This document shows, piece after piece, positions 26,151 through 34,317 of a DNA stretch of 37,584 nt; within the stretch, counting starts at the first letter, position 1; each line of letters begins with the position of its first letter. Both the position numbers and the translations under genes were made by a program. The DNA is from Vallitalea sp. (GTDB lineage Bacteria; Bacillota; Clostridia; Lachnospirales; Vallitaleaceae), in assembly GCA_025210235.1 (NCBI GenBank), contig JAOASG010000009.1, forward strand, positions 1 through 37,584, read 5' to 3'. The notes beneath the pieces were generated by a model. The model ran no database searches. It worked only from the letters and a program-made list of their open reading frames with translations, and was not told where the DNA came from.

Positions 26151-26996
26151 TTATAGAAAAAATTGTTTATAAGGTACATTCCATACTATCTCATGAGCTA
26201 GATTATGACCTTCATATCCATCTTCTCCATAGCAAGTTCCATGATCCGATAATGCTATACAGAAGGTTCTGTTTCTTTCTCTCATATATTCAAATAAAGG
26301 TTCTAAGCATTTATCAACATATCTAAGAGCTGCTCTTTGACTTTCAACACAATCAAGCTTTGATGCCAAAATATTTTTGCTTGAATCATATGCATCTGTT
26401 CTATTCTTATATTTATCTAAGTAAAAATAGTTTGGTCCATGAATAGCAGATATATTTATAAATAAAAATACTCTTTCATCTTTATCCAATTCCTTTAACT
26501 TTTTAAGGGCTAAATCTACTTGATATTCTGGTGATTTTGGATTAGTTACTCCAAATCTAGGTTTCCAATAACTTTCCTCAAACATATTTGGAAGTACACT
26601 ACATAACTCATTCATCTTACTAAAGAAAATAACCCCACCAATACAGATTGTTTTATATCCTTCATTAGCTAACCCTTCTACAAAGTTACTTGTATCAAAT
26701 AAAAATGCATTATCATTTTTTAATGCCTTTAATCCTTTATTTTTCATAAAAAATAAAAGCTCTCTTTTATGTACTGGAACATACTCAACAGGTGAAGGTA
26801 AAAATCCTCCAAAAAAACTGTGGTGAGCTGAATATGTGAAATTACCTGGTGTATGCCTCTTTTCCCATCCACTATCTTTACAAAGATTTGGTAAATTTCC
26901 TGCTAAATATTCTGCTTGTGCTACATCATATCTTAAAGTATCTAGTGTAATAAAAAGAATATCATCATTTCCAACTACTTCATTCATATTAATCAT
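26151..26996 (-). CDS. STM4013/SEN3800-family hydrolase (alkaline phosphatase superfamily)
   Basis: A 281-residue protein with the alkaline-phosphatase/sulfatase fold. DTLRYDVA (D18, with T19 as the likely nucleophile position) and ALSDHGTCYGEDG (D and H metal ligands, ~253-265) are visible, together with GHNLAHEIVWNVP near the end. RHTPGNFTYSAHHSFFGGFL is a conserved-looking central core. It is smaller than true sulfatases. It should hydrolyse or transfer a phospho-, phosphono- or sulfo-group, or act as a phosphodiesterase. The start ATG overlaps the stop of the ATP-grasp gene by 4 bases (ATGA coupling). The substrate is unknown. Confidence 0.8.
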   Translation of the reverse strand: MINMNEVVGNDDILFITLDTLRYDVAQAEYLAGNLPNLCKDSGWEKRHTPGNFTYSAHHSFFGGFLPSPVEYVPVHKRELLFFMKNKGLKALKNDNAFLFDTSNFVEGLANEGYKTICIGGVIFFSKMNELCSVLPNMFEESYWKPRFGVTNPKSPEYQVDLALKKLKELDKDERVFLFINISAIHGPNYFYLDKYKNRTDAYDSSKNILASKLDCVESQRAALRYVDKCLEPLFEYMRERNRTFCIALSDHGTCYGEDGYEGHNLAHEIVWNVPYKQFFL

Positions 26997-28132
26997 TTTT
27001 TATTATCTATCCTTTCAATAGCAGTTTTTATTTCTTTATAATAAACATTTCTTTTAGTATTAATTAAATTATGAAATAAATCTCCAAATGGATTTACATC
27101 TATTATATAAGGCTTAAGCCCTGTAGATGTTACAACATCTATTCCTGAATATAAAGAATTACTAAAAGCATCCATCACACCTTCAGATGCTTTCTTTATA
27201 ACCTCTAATTCTGAAACTTTAAGAAACTCTTCACTTTCCATTCTCTTATTTTTAAGATGTAAATTTGTTATTGGAGTTTTACTTAATCTTGAAATTAAAT
27301 AATTAGCTTTTTTATCAATAACAAAAGCTCTTGTATCAAAACCATATCCATTATAGGTTAATTTTGGTATCCACATTTCAATATGAGCACCATTTTCCAG
27401 AACCCAATCAATCATATTTTTTATAACTTCTTTATCTTTAAAGCAGTTCACTTTATAATTTCCAAAGAATACTTTTTTACCTTTAACTTCTTTATAATTA
27501 AGCGATGTATATATCTTTTCTTCTTTTATTTTTGGATTGTTAACATATGCAATTATACCTGTACTGCCTGACCCCCATTTTAACTTTATAAAGCATTTTA
27601 AAAATTTATCAAAATTATCTTCTCTAAACTCTTCATAATTTGTATACTTTTTTAACCTTTTAGGTAATTCAAAATTATTTTTATTCTTACTTAAAAGTTC
27701 ATATGTTTTCTCTTTATCCATCATTATTAATGCTTCATTAAAATCAACCATAGAAAAAACATTTATATGGTTATTTCTTTTTAACAAATTTTCAATATCC
27801 ATAAATGTACTTTCAACACCATAATACCATTGACTTGGTTGAACGATTGGATATTCCCCAAAATCTATTTTTTCAATTTCTTTCTTACTTAAATTACCGT
27901 TATTTATTCCCTTTTTCAAAAATCCTCTATAAATTTCTAGGTCCTTCTCTGGTGGTTCTACTTTCAATATAGTATTTTCTTTTAAATTATTCTGTATAAT
28001 ACTTATATCTTCTAAAACATCATTCCATTTAATAATCTTATAATTATGTATATCAATATTTTTCAAACAGTTTATAAATACATCTAATCTTTTCCCTTTA
28101 GGATCTCCTATTAATAAAAATTCCTTATTCAT
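26993..28132 (-). CDS. STM4014-family protein, ATP-grasp-like
   Basis: A 379-residue protein. LKWGSGSTGIIAYV (~190-203) looks like the ATP-grasp glycine loop, and YIIDVNPFGDLF near the C-terminus looks like the Mg-binding D/N pair of the same fold. ATP-grasp enzymes ligate carboxylates to amines through acyl-phosphate intermediates. The ATG at 28132 is chosen because GGAGT lies upstream at the end of the STM4015 gene; the longer in-frame extension overlaps that gene. It overlaps the STM4013 gene by 4 bases. With two radical SAM enzymes and a hydrolase it suggests a multi-step tailoring pathway. Confidence 0.75.
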   Translation of the reverse strand: MNKEFLLIGDPKGKRLDVFINCLKNIDIHNYKIIKWNDVLEDISIIQNNLKENTILKVEPPEKDLEIYRGFLKKGINNGNLSKKEIEKIDFGEYPIVQPSQWYYGVESTFMDIENLLKRNNHINVFSMVDFNEALIMMDKEKTYELLSKNKNNFELPKRLKKYTNYEEFREDNFDKFLKCFIKLKWGSGSTGIIAYVNNPKIKEEKIYTSLNYKEVKGKKVFFGNYKVNCFKDKEVIKNMIDWVLENGAHIEMWIPKLTYNGYGFDTRAFVIDKKANYLISRLSKTPITNLHLKNKRMESEEFLKVSELEVIKKASEGVMDAFSNSLYSGIDVVTSTGLKPYIIDVNPFGDLFHNLINTKRNVYYKEIKTAIERIDNKK

Positions 28133-28137
28133 AATTT

Positions 28138-29007
28138 TTACTCCGTAATATATGGATATCTCCACTCATCATCTTTATCTATATAAACATCTTCTTGACT
28201 TGATAAGAACTTTACATTGTATTCTTTTAATTTACTTCCTATTTCATTTAATGGATTCTCTGAAATATAATTATATGTTAAATCAAAACACTCTAAATGT
28301 GATAACTTCTCTATATTATCAAGTATTACTTTTGCTCCTTTATCTCCTAAAGTTCCCAATGATAAATCTAAAGCTCTAAGATCTTTTAGTATATCTCCTT
28401 CAAAAACTTTTTCACATATTTCATCTTGAATTTCACTATTTTTCAGACCTAAATATTTTAATTTAGGGAAATTTTCTCTTTTTATAAATGGAGTTATATC
28501 TTCTATTTCTGCATTAAATCCATAAGCAGAAACTCCTAAATATATCTCTATTCTTTCTAAATTGGGAAGTTGTGCATTTATTAAATCATTCAGAGTTTCT
28601 TTATCAGTTCCTCCTGAAATTATTGACAAGCTTTTTAAACTTTCACTTTTAATATTATTAAATCTAAGACCTTCACCACCTTTTGCCGTAAATTTTTCAA
28701 CTTTAAAAGTATTTATCAATGGTGCTAAGTCAGTATTATTTATCCATGAAATTTCACATTCTTCTCCTTCCATATCTCCAAAATATATTTCTTTTAGATT
28801 AGGAAACTGTTCTGCATTTTTTACTAAAAACTCAACTATATGATTTGGTGAATTTTCATAAGCTCCAATCCACATACCAATTATTAATTTTTCATTTTCA
28901 TATTTTCCATAATCATTCAAATAGTCTTGTATCTTTGTTACTACTGTTATTTCTTCTTCTTCTTCTTCTTCCCAAGTTAAATAAAATTTAATTTCGTCTT
29001 TTTTCAT
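28138..29007 (-). CDS. STM4015-family leucine-rich-repeat-like protein
   Basis: A 289-residue protein with LRR-like units (for example LKEIYFGDMEGEECEISWIN and LKYLGLKNSEIQDEICEKVF, later LRALDLSLGTLGDKGAK) and no signal peptide. The N-terminus has a run of seven glutamates (TWEEEEEEEITVV), encoded by a (GAA)n tract at 28951-28971. The C-terminus is acidic with a short tail, DKDDEWRYPYITE. The ATG at 29007 has GGAGG seven bases upstream; the earlier in-frame start at 29073 falls inside the promoter and is rejected. It is the first gene of the operon. It may be the substrate or scaffold for the downstream enzymes, which is my inference. Confidence 0.8.
   Translation of the reverse strand: MKKDEIKFYLTWEEEEEEEITVVTKIQDYLNDYGKYENEKLIIGMWIGAYENSPNHIVEFLVKNAEQFPNLKEIYFGDMEGEECEISWINNTDLAPLINTFKVEKFTAKGGEGLRFNNIKSESLKSLSIISGGTDKETLNDLINAQLPNLERIEIYLGVSAYGFNAEIEDITPFIKRENFPKLKYLGLKNSEIQDEICEKVFEGDILKDLRALDLSLGTLGDKGAKVILDNIEKLSHLECFDLTYNYISENPLNEIGSKLKEYNVKFLSSQEDVYIDKDDEWRYPYITE
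28951..28971. repeat. (TTC)7 trinucleotide microsatellite in the STM4015-type gene
   Basis: Seven TTC units on the plus strand encode the seven-glutamate run on the minus strand. Unit gain or loss would keep the frame and change only the acidic run length. Confidence 0.8.
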
Positions 29008-29044
29008 GATTATTCCTCCATTTTCAATATATTTTATGATTAAT

Positions 29045-29073
29045 ATTGTATCATTTGTAATTTTTTGTATCAA
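29045..29073 (-). promoter_or_regulatory. Sigma-A promoter of the STM401x operon
   Basis: TTGATA (29068-29073) and TACAAT (29045-29050) with a 17-base spacer lie on the minus strand. They predict a start near 29038, about 30 bases before the STM4015 ATG. The AT-rich gap to the HEAT-repeat gene contains no other clear signal. Confidence 0.75.
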
Positions 29074-29104
29074 CCTAATGAATTTAATTATTGTTTTTTC
29101 ACTG

Positions 29105-30760
29105 CTATTTTTTTAATATATCTCCTATTTGAAAACTATTATTACTACTTAGTTTATTATATGTCATCATATACAATTTACTAATATACTCTACTTGTTC
29201 TTTTCTAGGTGAAATAAAGCTTCTATTAAACTTATTAATCCATAATTCTATTTCATCATTAATTATTGGAATATAAGTGCTACTTGATATTTTTAGGACT
29301 CTTAATAGATTAGTTATTGCACTCCATTTAGAATACTTATTTATTAATTTTATTATATTCATATAAACATGATCTTCATATCTTTCAAATTCAAATAATT
29401 CAAATATAATATTTTCATCAACTGATACAATATCATTTTCTAGACATCTTCTTGCATTATTTGATTCACTTATATTATCTGAGATTAACTTATCAAGTGT
29501 ATATCTTATTCCTTCATTAGAATTAAGATTATATACAGTGGATAATACGAGTTTTCTAATTTTAACATTTTCGTGATTAATATATTTTAAAATACACTTA
29601 ACATCTTCATGTATTCCTGTCTCTTTAATTCCAGATATTATTCCATATAAATTATAATTATTTTCATTTATTTCATCTAAGTACATTTCTCTAAAGTTTT
29701 TAATTTCTTTTTTATTTAACTTATACCTAGCATAATCTCTAAGCTTATATGATTTAGAATATATAAATGGTATAAGTACTTTATCAATATCTGGAACACT
29801 CATTTTTTCTAATATATCAATTGCTGCTATTTTACATGTTACATTCTTATTTTGTTTCAAAGCTTTAAAAATTAACTCTATATTATCTTTATTTACAATC
29901 TCGTCAATTTTCTTAATTGTAGTTCTAAGTATAATAATATCCTTACTTTTTAACCCAATATTGATGATTAAATTAACTGTTGTATTAATTTCTAGCAAAT
30001 ACTTAAATAACTTTCGTTTAACTAATCTTTCTTCACTGTTTTTATAACTATCTAACAGCAAATCATAGTTTCTTTGCTTAATAATAAAATCTTCTAATTT
30101 AAATAATATATCCGAATAATTATCACGTCCCCAATTATTCATCCTATCTATAATTGGCAAACATTCAACAATGTCTTTTAAGTATTCATCTTTTATGCAT
30201 TTTATTAATTCTTTCTTAGCAAGAATTCTAATTTCTTTGACCCAATCATTAACTCTTATCATTATAAATTTGATTTTAAAGCCGTCTTCCATCTCTGATA
30301 GTTTCTTTAAGGCATCTTCTCGTATATATCCATTTGGATGCAAAGTTAAAACTGATAATATGTATCTTGATTCTTTTCCAAAACGATTTATTAAATCAAA
30401 TCTATACTTATTGGTTTCACTATAACTTTTCTCAATCTCACAATCAATAGAATAATAGTAGTAACTACTTCTAAAATATTCTGTAAAAAATAGTAATTCC
30501 TTAATAGTTAAATTATCTACTATTCTTTTTAAATGGTTTAATGCCTTTGAAGCAACAATAAAATCTTTATCAAAGCATAGAACAAGTAAATATTTTATAA
30601 GTCTAATATTATCAACATCTTGGATTTTATCTAACTCTTCAACCAATATATTTCTTCTTTTTTTAGACAGCAATATAAATCTTTTTTTATCATAATCTAA
30701 TATTCTTTTTAATGAATAATATGTCTTTGAATCCATGTCACTATAAACCTTCTTGTTCAT
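29105..30760 (-). CDS. HEAT-repeat-like protein of unknown function
   Basis: A 551-residue, almost entirely helical protein with ARM/HEAT-type helical pairs, for example IRLIKYLLVLCFDKDFIVAS, YIREDALKKLSEM, KLRDYARYKLNKK and NVKIRKLVLSTVYNLNS. It has no signal peptide or membrane segment. The ATG at 30760 is chosen because AAGGAG lies six bases upstream; an in-frame ATG at 30790 has no such site. It sits between the STM401x operon and a lipoprotein gene, and I see no convincing operon link to either. HEAT proteins bind other proteins or nucleic acids. Nothing in the sequence identifies the partner. Confidence 0.65.
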   Translation of the reverse strand: MNKKVYSDMDSKTYYSLKRILDYDKKRFILLSKKRRNILVEELDKIQDVDNIRLIKYLLVLCFDKDFIVASKALNHLKRIVDNLTIKELLFFTEYFRSSYYYYSIDCEIEKSYSETNKYRFDLINRFGKESRYILSVLTLHPNGYIREDALKKLSEMEDGFKIKFIMIRVNDWVKEIRILAKKELIKCIKDEYLKDIVECLPIIDRMNNWGRDNYSDILFKLEDFIIKQRNYDLLLDSYKNSEERLVKRKLFKYLLEINTTVNLIINIGLKSKDIIILRTTIKKIDEIVNKDNIELIFKALKQNKNVTCKIAAIDILEKMSVPDIDKVLIPFIYSKSYKLRDYARYKLNKKEIKNFREMYLDEINENNYNLYGIISGIKETGIHEDVKCILKYINHENVKIRKLVLSTVYNLNSNEGIRYTLDKLISDNISESNNARRCLENDIVSVDENIIFELFEFERYEDHVYMNIIKLINKYSKWSAITNLLRVLKISSSTYIPIINDEIELWINKFNRSFISPRKEQVEYISKLYMMTYNKLSSNNSFQIGDILKK

Positions 30761-30825
30761 ATTTATCTCCTTATTAAATAAAATTTTCAATACACAGATT
30801 AACTAGTAAATAACTTTTCAATACA

Positions 30826-31740
30826 TTATCTATTCCATTTTTCAATGTCACTGATTTTTACTGTATCTAAATTTAAAAAAACAGTATATATCCATGTATA
30901 ATCTTTTATTTTAATATTTTGTTTTGAATATTTTATTTCTATCTTTTCAGTTGTATATACTTTATAAATATTTCCGTCTTCACTTCCTTCTATTTCAACT
31001 ATATCATAATCTATAAGTTTTTCTGTTATCCCTCTTTCATGCAAATTTAATATAAGTTTTTTCTGTGATTTATACAAGTTACTATTTGGTAACAATAATT
31101 TTTCTACTAAAGAAAAATCATTTTGATTAATAGCATCTATCATTGAATTCTCATAACCTCTTATAACCTCTTCAACGTAAAAAGTGTCAGCTTTTGCTGC
31201 ACCTAATTCTATTTCTGATTGTTCTTGTCTATTTTTTTGAATTCTAGATCTAATAAGAGTGCCACCACGAGCACACCATCCAGATGTATTATCTTCACTA
31301 ATTGTACATTGATTTAAATCAACCTCTATTTTATCATCTTTAAATTTTAATATTCCTTCTCCTTTTGTATGAAAACTATCTTCATATTTGAATTTTACTT
31401 TATTGCCTATTATCTTTCCTTCAAATTTAAAATCTGCAATTCTATTAGCTGAAGATGATTGAACTGATACATAATTTCCTCTTAAATATTCATTATTAAT
31501 ATCTTCAATTTCAAGAATGTTACCACCTTTACCCCATATATCTTCTTCAAATTCTGTTTGTGAACTTGATATCCACTCTCCTAAATATTGTTTATAATCT
31601 ATTTTATTTTTAGTATCTTTATCACATACATCTCCATTTCCATTTTTAGTTACAGTTTTAATTTCTTGCTTACTACATCCAGATATACATACAATTACTA
31701 TTATTATTAAACAAATTATATTTATAGTTTTCGAATTCAT
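30826..31740 (-). CDS. Lipoprotein of unknown function
   Basis: A 304-residue protein with a type II signal peptide: a hydrophobic core (ICLIIIVIVCI) and the lipobox ISGC with Cys22. It should be lipid-anchored outside the membrane. An N-terminal half of beta character (LGEWISSSQTEFEEDIWG, FKFEGKIIGNKVKFKYED) looks like a calycin- or lipocalin-type barrel. The C-terminal half (YENSMIDAINQNDFSLVEKL) resembles NTF2-like or TcaA-like extracytoplasmic domains. I do not recognise a named family. GGGGGA precedes the ATG. It lies 65 bases upstream of the HEAT gene on the same strand. Confidence 0.75.
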   Translation of the reverse strand: MNSKTINIICLIIIVIVCISGCSKQEIKTVTKNGNGDVCDKDTKNKIDYKQYLGEWISSSQTEFEEDIWGKGGNILEIEDINNEYLRGNYVSVQSSSANRIADFKFEGKIIGNKVKFKYEDSFHTKGEGILKFKDDKIEVDLNQCTISEDNTSGWCARGGTLIRSRIQKNRQEQSEIELGAAKADTFYVEEVIRGYENSMIDAINQNDFSLVEKLLLPNSNLYKSQKKLILNLHERGITEKLIDYDIVEIEGSEDGNIYKVYTTEKIEIKYSKQNIKIKDYTWIYTVFLNLDTVKISDIEKWNR

Positions 31741-31870
31741 AATATAACAATTCCCCCATTTTCTAAAATTCTACATTTTCATATTATATATTATTTACTA
31801 TTTATTGTATATTAAGGTTTTTATATCCATTGAGAATCTCCTGTAAAATTTGTAAATAGTTTTTAAAAAA

Positions 31871-31896
31871 GACAATCTCATTTTAATAAGATTGCC
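31871..31896 (-). terminator. Terminator of the DUF4274 gene
   Basis: On the minus strand, GGCAATCTT-ATTAAAA-TGAGATTGTC forms the stem and is followed by TTTTTT. It lies about 25 bases past the DUF4274 stop. A related hairpin lies at 34081-34107. Confidence 0.75.
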
Positions 31897-31921
31897 TCTA
31901 TTATTTAAAAATCATCTATTC

Positions 31922-32296
31922 TTATATTCTAAATATAGCACTTTTGTATGATTGTAAAAAAATATTTGGAACATTATAATGCTCTCTTAATTTATGTATT
32001 TGAATTTTAATCAATGGCACCTTAAATAAAATTTCACTATTTCTAAAATCATTGTCACAAATTTTTTTATATAACATAGAAATAAATTCGATCCATTGTT
32101 TATTATCACTATTTAAATTCAATTCTCTTGTAAGTAATCTATAACCATCTGCAAGATAAAAAGCTTTTAAAGCTGTTACCATTTCACAATTTGGATTACT
32201 TATTATTTGTTCTGGTATTCTAAACCCATTATCCCAATTGTATAAATCCAGCATACAATCTAATTGCTTACTATCCATGTCTTTTATATAAATCAT
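31922..32296 (-). CDS. DUF4274 domain protein
   Basis: A 124-residue acidic soluble protein. LYNWDNGFRIPEQIISNPNC followed by ALKAFYLADGYRLL matches the DUF4274 signature (NWDDGF.IP...NP.CD..TAL..FYLADGY). The function is unknown; such small proteins often occur beside contact-dependent or polymorphic toxin loci, where immunity is suspected. GGAGATAAATTGAA precedes the ATG. It lies downstream of the YwqG-like gene on the same strand, with its own terminator behind it. Confidence 0.75.
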   Translation of the reverse strand: MIYIKDMDSKQLDCMLDLYNWDNGFRIPEQIISNPNCEMVTALKAFYLADGYRLLTRELNLNSDNKQWIEFISMLYKKICDNDFRNSEILFKVPLIKIQIHKLREHYNVPNIFLQSYKSAIFRI

Positions 32297-32430
32297 TTCA
32301 ATTTATCTCCTATCAAATAATTAAATTGCGTGTTTCTACATAATATTAACTACTATACGCATAATTATATTAAGAATACTAACTTCTATATCATTTTAAA
32401 TAGTATCTTAGCTTTAATAATTTCATTTTT

Positions 32431-33297
32431 TTAAGAACTATACAGACTCAAATACGTCTTATCAAATCTTCTATTAATTAAATCTTCTTTTCGAATAAAA
32501 AAATGTATTACTCCACAATCCCACCAACAGAATCCAACTTCGTCTGAAGAATCAATTTCAAGCAACATCACTATATCGTTAACTTCTTCCTTTGCTTTCT
32601 CCTCATTATTATTTAAGTATTTCGTAAGAATTTGCATTCCTTTAGTATGGTAAAAGTCATATTCTTTATTAGCTATTATCTTTAATGCTGATTCTATCTC
32701 ACAATCAGCATGTTGTCCTTGTGGATATCCATATATTTGGCCAATATCTATTTCCATCTTTAAATCATCACAAAATTCATAATATGCATCAGCAAGCTTC
32801 TCATCTTTAAATATTTCATAATCTACATAAGCATAATTCGGTATATCAAGCGATGTAAAAATATCAACCTTATGACCTATGAATGTATCATACGTTTCTT
32901 CAAGCACTGTAGTTTCGTCAGTATTTACTAATTTAAGATTACTAGTATCATCAACATATATAACTTTATGTTCTATATTATATGCTGGCTCATCAATCCC
33001 CATAAAAAAATACAGCATACCTGTTTTAGGCATTAAATTAGTTTTATCCATTAAACCTACTTCAGACATATTAAGTTGTAGAATAAACGTCATAAGATTA
33101 CCCTCTTCAGTCCTAGGCCATTCAATCTCTTGAGGTGAATCTGGAAATCCAGCAATACGACAATTGCCAATCTTTTTATAATCCTCTTTTTCATTAATAG
33201 AAATACCCATAGTATTCCTCGTATTTTCTTTTATATAATCATTAATTTCTTCTAATCCATATTCTTTTATTAACTTATTAAGTTTTTCTCTATCCAC
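32431..33297 (-). CDS. YwqG-family (DUF1963) protein
   Basis: A 288-residue soluble protein. KIGNCRIAGFPDSPQEIEWP (residues ~42-61), the LxMxExG-like MTFILQLNMSEVG, GMLYFFMGID and the later IGQIYGYPQGQHADCEIE match DUF1963/YwqG. In Bacillus subtilis ywqG lies beside the LXG toxin locus ywqJ, so a toxin-related role is possible but unproven. The start is GTG at 33297 with GGAGGT about ten bases upstream. The gene that should precede it is a decayed lipoprotein gene. Confidence 0.8.
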   Translation of the reverse strand: MDREKLNKLIKEYGLEEINDYIKENTRNTMGISINEKEDYKKIGNCRIAGFPDSPQEIEWPRTEEGNLMTFILQLNMSEVGLMDKTNLMPKTGMLYFFMGIDEPAYNIEHKVIYVDDTSNLKLVNTDETTVLEETYDTFIGHKVDIFTSLDIPNYAYVDYEIFKDEKLADAYYEFCDDLKMEIDIGQIYGYPQGQHADCEIESALKIIANKEYDFYHTKGMQILTKYLNNNEEKAKEEVNDIVMLLEIDSSDEVGFCWWDCGVIHFFIRKEDLINRRFDKTYLSLYSS

Positions 33298-33358
33298 TTT
33301 TAAGGTACCTCCTATTTTATCTCTTAATTATTTTTAAAAACTTCCTTGGTTTTTTTGT

Positions 33359-33787
33359 CTATATTTCTAAATATTCAAGAAGTGCATATGTATCCTTACC
33401 TTTATAATTTATTTTTTTGACTAATCATTCTACCTCACTATATTCGCACATTTCTCCATCTGCTAATATAATTTTATATTTATCATTTTCATATATATAA
33501 TCATCTACAGATTGGTGTTGTTTAATTGTTGTATCAAAGTATTTCTTAACTGATTCTTCTACATAATATACATTTATATATCCATCTGTATATTTTATCT
33601 CTATTCTGGTATTAAAATTATTTAACTCTTCAATAGCTGGTTCTTCTTGACTTTTTAGTAGCTGATTATTCTCATTCGTTTCCTTTTTTATAGTTGTTTC
33701 TTTTATAGTTTGAGTACAACTTATAAGTTGAAAACTCAGAATAATAATTAGTACAACCCTTACAATTTTTTAAAAAGTATTTTTCAT
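33359..33787 (-). pseudogene. Decayed lipoprotein gene with two in-frame stops
   Basis: From the ATG at 33787 (AGGAG eight bases upstream) the frame reads MKNTF, TAA (33770-33772), then a signal peptide and lipobox (FQLISC) and a charged domain with RIEIKYTDGYINVYYVEES and ILADGEMCEYSEVE. A TGA follows at 33425-33427, and the frame stays sensible (LVKKINYKGKDTYALLEYLE) to TAG at 33359. Intact, it would be a ~140-residue lipoprotein. Both stops are single-codon changes and no alternative start rescues the first part. An extended -10 promoter remains upstream. Confidence 0.75.
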
Positions 33788-33859
33788 ATATTTTTCTCCT
33801 ATCTTCGATACAGAACTATCATAAAATCACGAATATTATCCTTATAGTATTCATATACA

Positions 33860-33868
33860 ATTATATCA
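33860..33868 (-). promoter_or_regulatory. Extended -10 promoter of the decayed lipoprotein gene
   Basis: TGATATAAT on the minus strand is a perfect TGN-TATAAT extended -10, about 70 bases upstream of the ATG. No good -35 accompanies it. Confidence 0.45.
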
Positions 33869-33869
33869 T

Positions 33870-34080
33870 ACAGCATTTTTTATTTTTGGTATTTTTTTCA
33901 ATATAATTCAATATCAATTGCATGTAGGTTAGTTGCTTTTAGATATATATTATTTTATACTTTAAACAAAATATGCCAATACCGGTAATAGCCTTTTATC
34001 ATTATACAATTATAGGAATTTTTACATGTCGTATCCTATCAGTACAAGGAAACCGAACGACCCAATACCCACATAAAAAA
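33870..34080. other. Non-coding interval
   Basis: I see no gene, tRNA or riboswitch here. The sequence is very AT-rich, with one slightly richer patch near 34027-34070. It probably represents upstream DNA of the decayed lipoprotein gene and the end of a lost gene. Confidence 0.4.
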
Positions 34081-34107
34081 GACAACCTAATTTTAAATTA
34101 CATTGCC
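34081..34107 (-). terminator. Orphan terminator-like hairpin
   Basis: On the minus strand, GGCAATGTAATT...AATTAGGTTGTC (several G-U pairs, one mismatch) is followed by TTTTTT. It resembles the terminator at 31871-31896. The only minus-strand gene upstream already has its own hairpin at 34267-34311, so this may mark a lost gene. Confidence 0.45.
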
Positions 34108-34266
34108 TTTTTCTTTATTTCATAAAATAAAGTGCGAATATATATTGTCCTACATTTTTATTAGTATATATTCCGCCTGCATATTTAAAAGTTTTTACTT
34201 ATGATACAGTTCAGTGTAACGGGTGTAAGTGCTATCTTCAACAAAATCGCTCAATTATGATTTATT

Positions 34267-34311
34267 AATGAAGGCCGTATGATCTAAACCTGAAATCATA
34301 CGGCCTTCATT
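34267..34311 (-). terminator. Strong hairpin after the Old Yellow Enzyme gene
   Basis: Perfect 17-bp arms (34267-34283 and 34295-34311; core GAAGGCCGTATGAT) surround an 11-base loop, just past the stop codon. The trailing T-tract on the minus strand is poor, so termination may be inefficient or bidirectional. Confidence 0.65.
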
Positions 34312-34317
34312 GATAAC

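Noticed and set aside
28138..29073. Longer start for the STM4015-type gene at 29073
   Set aside because: It would place the start codon in the -35 element of the promoter. The ATG at 29007 has a perfect GGAGG.
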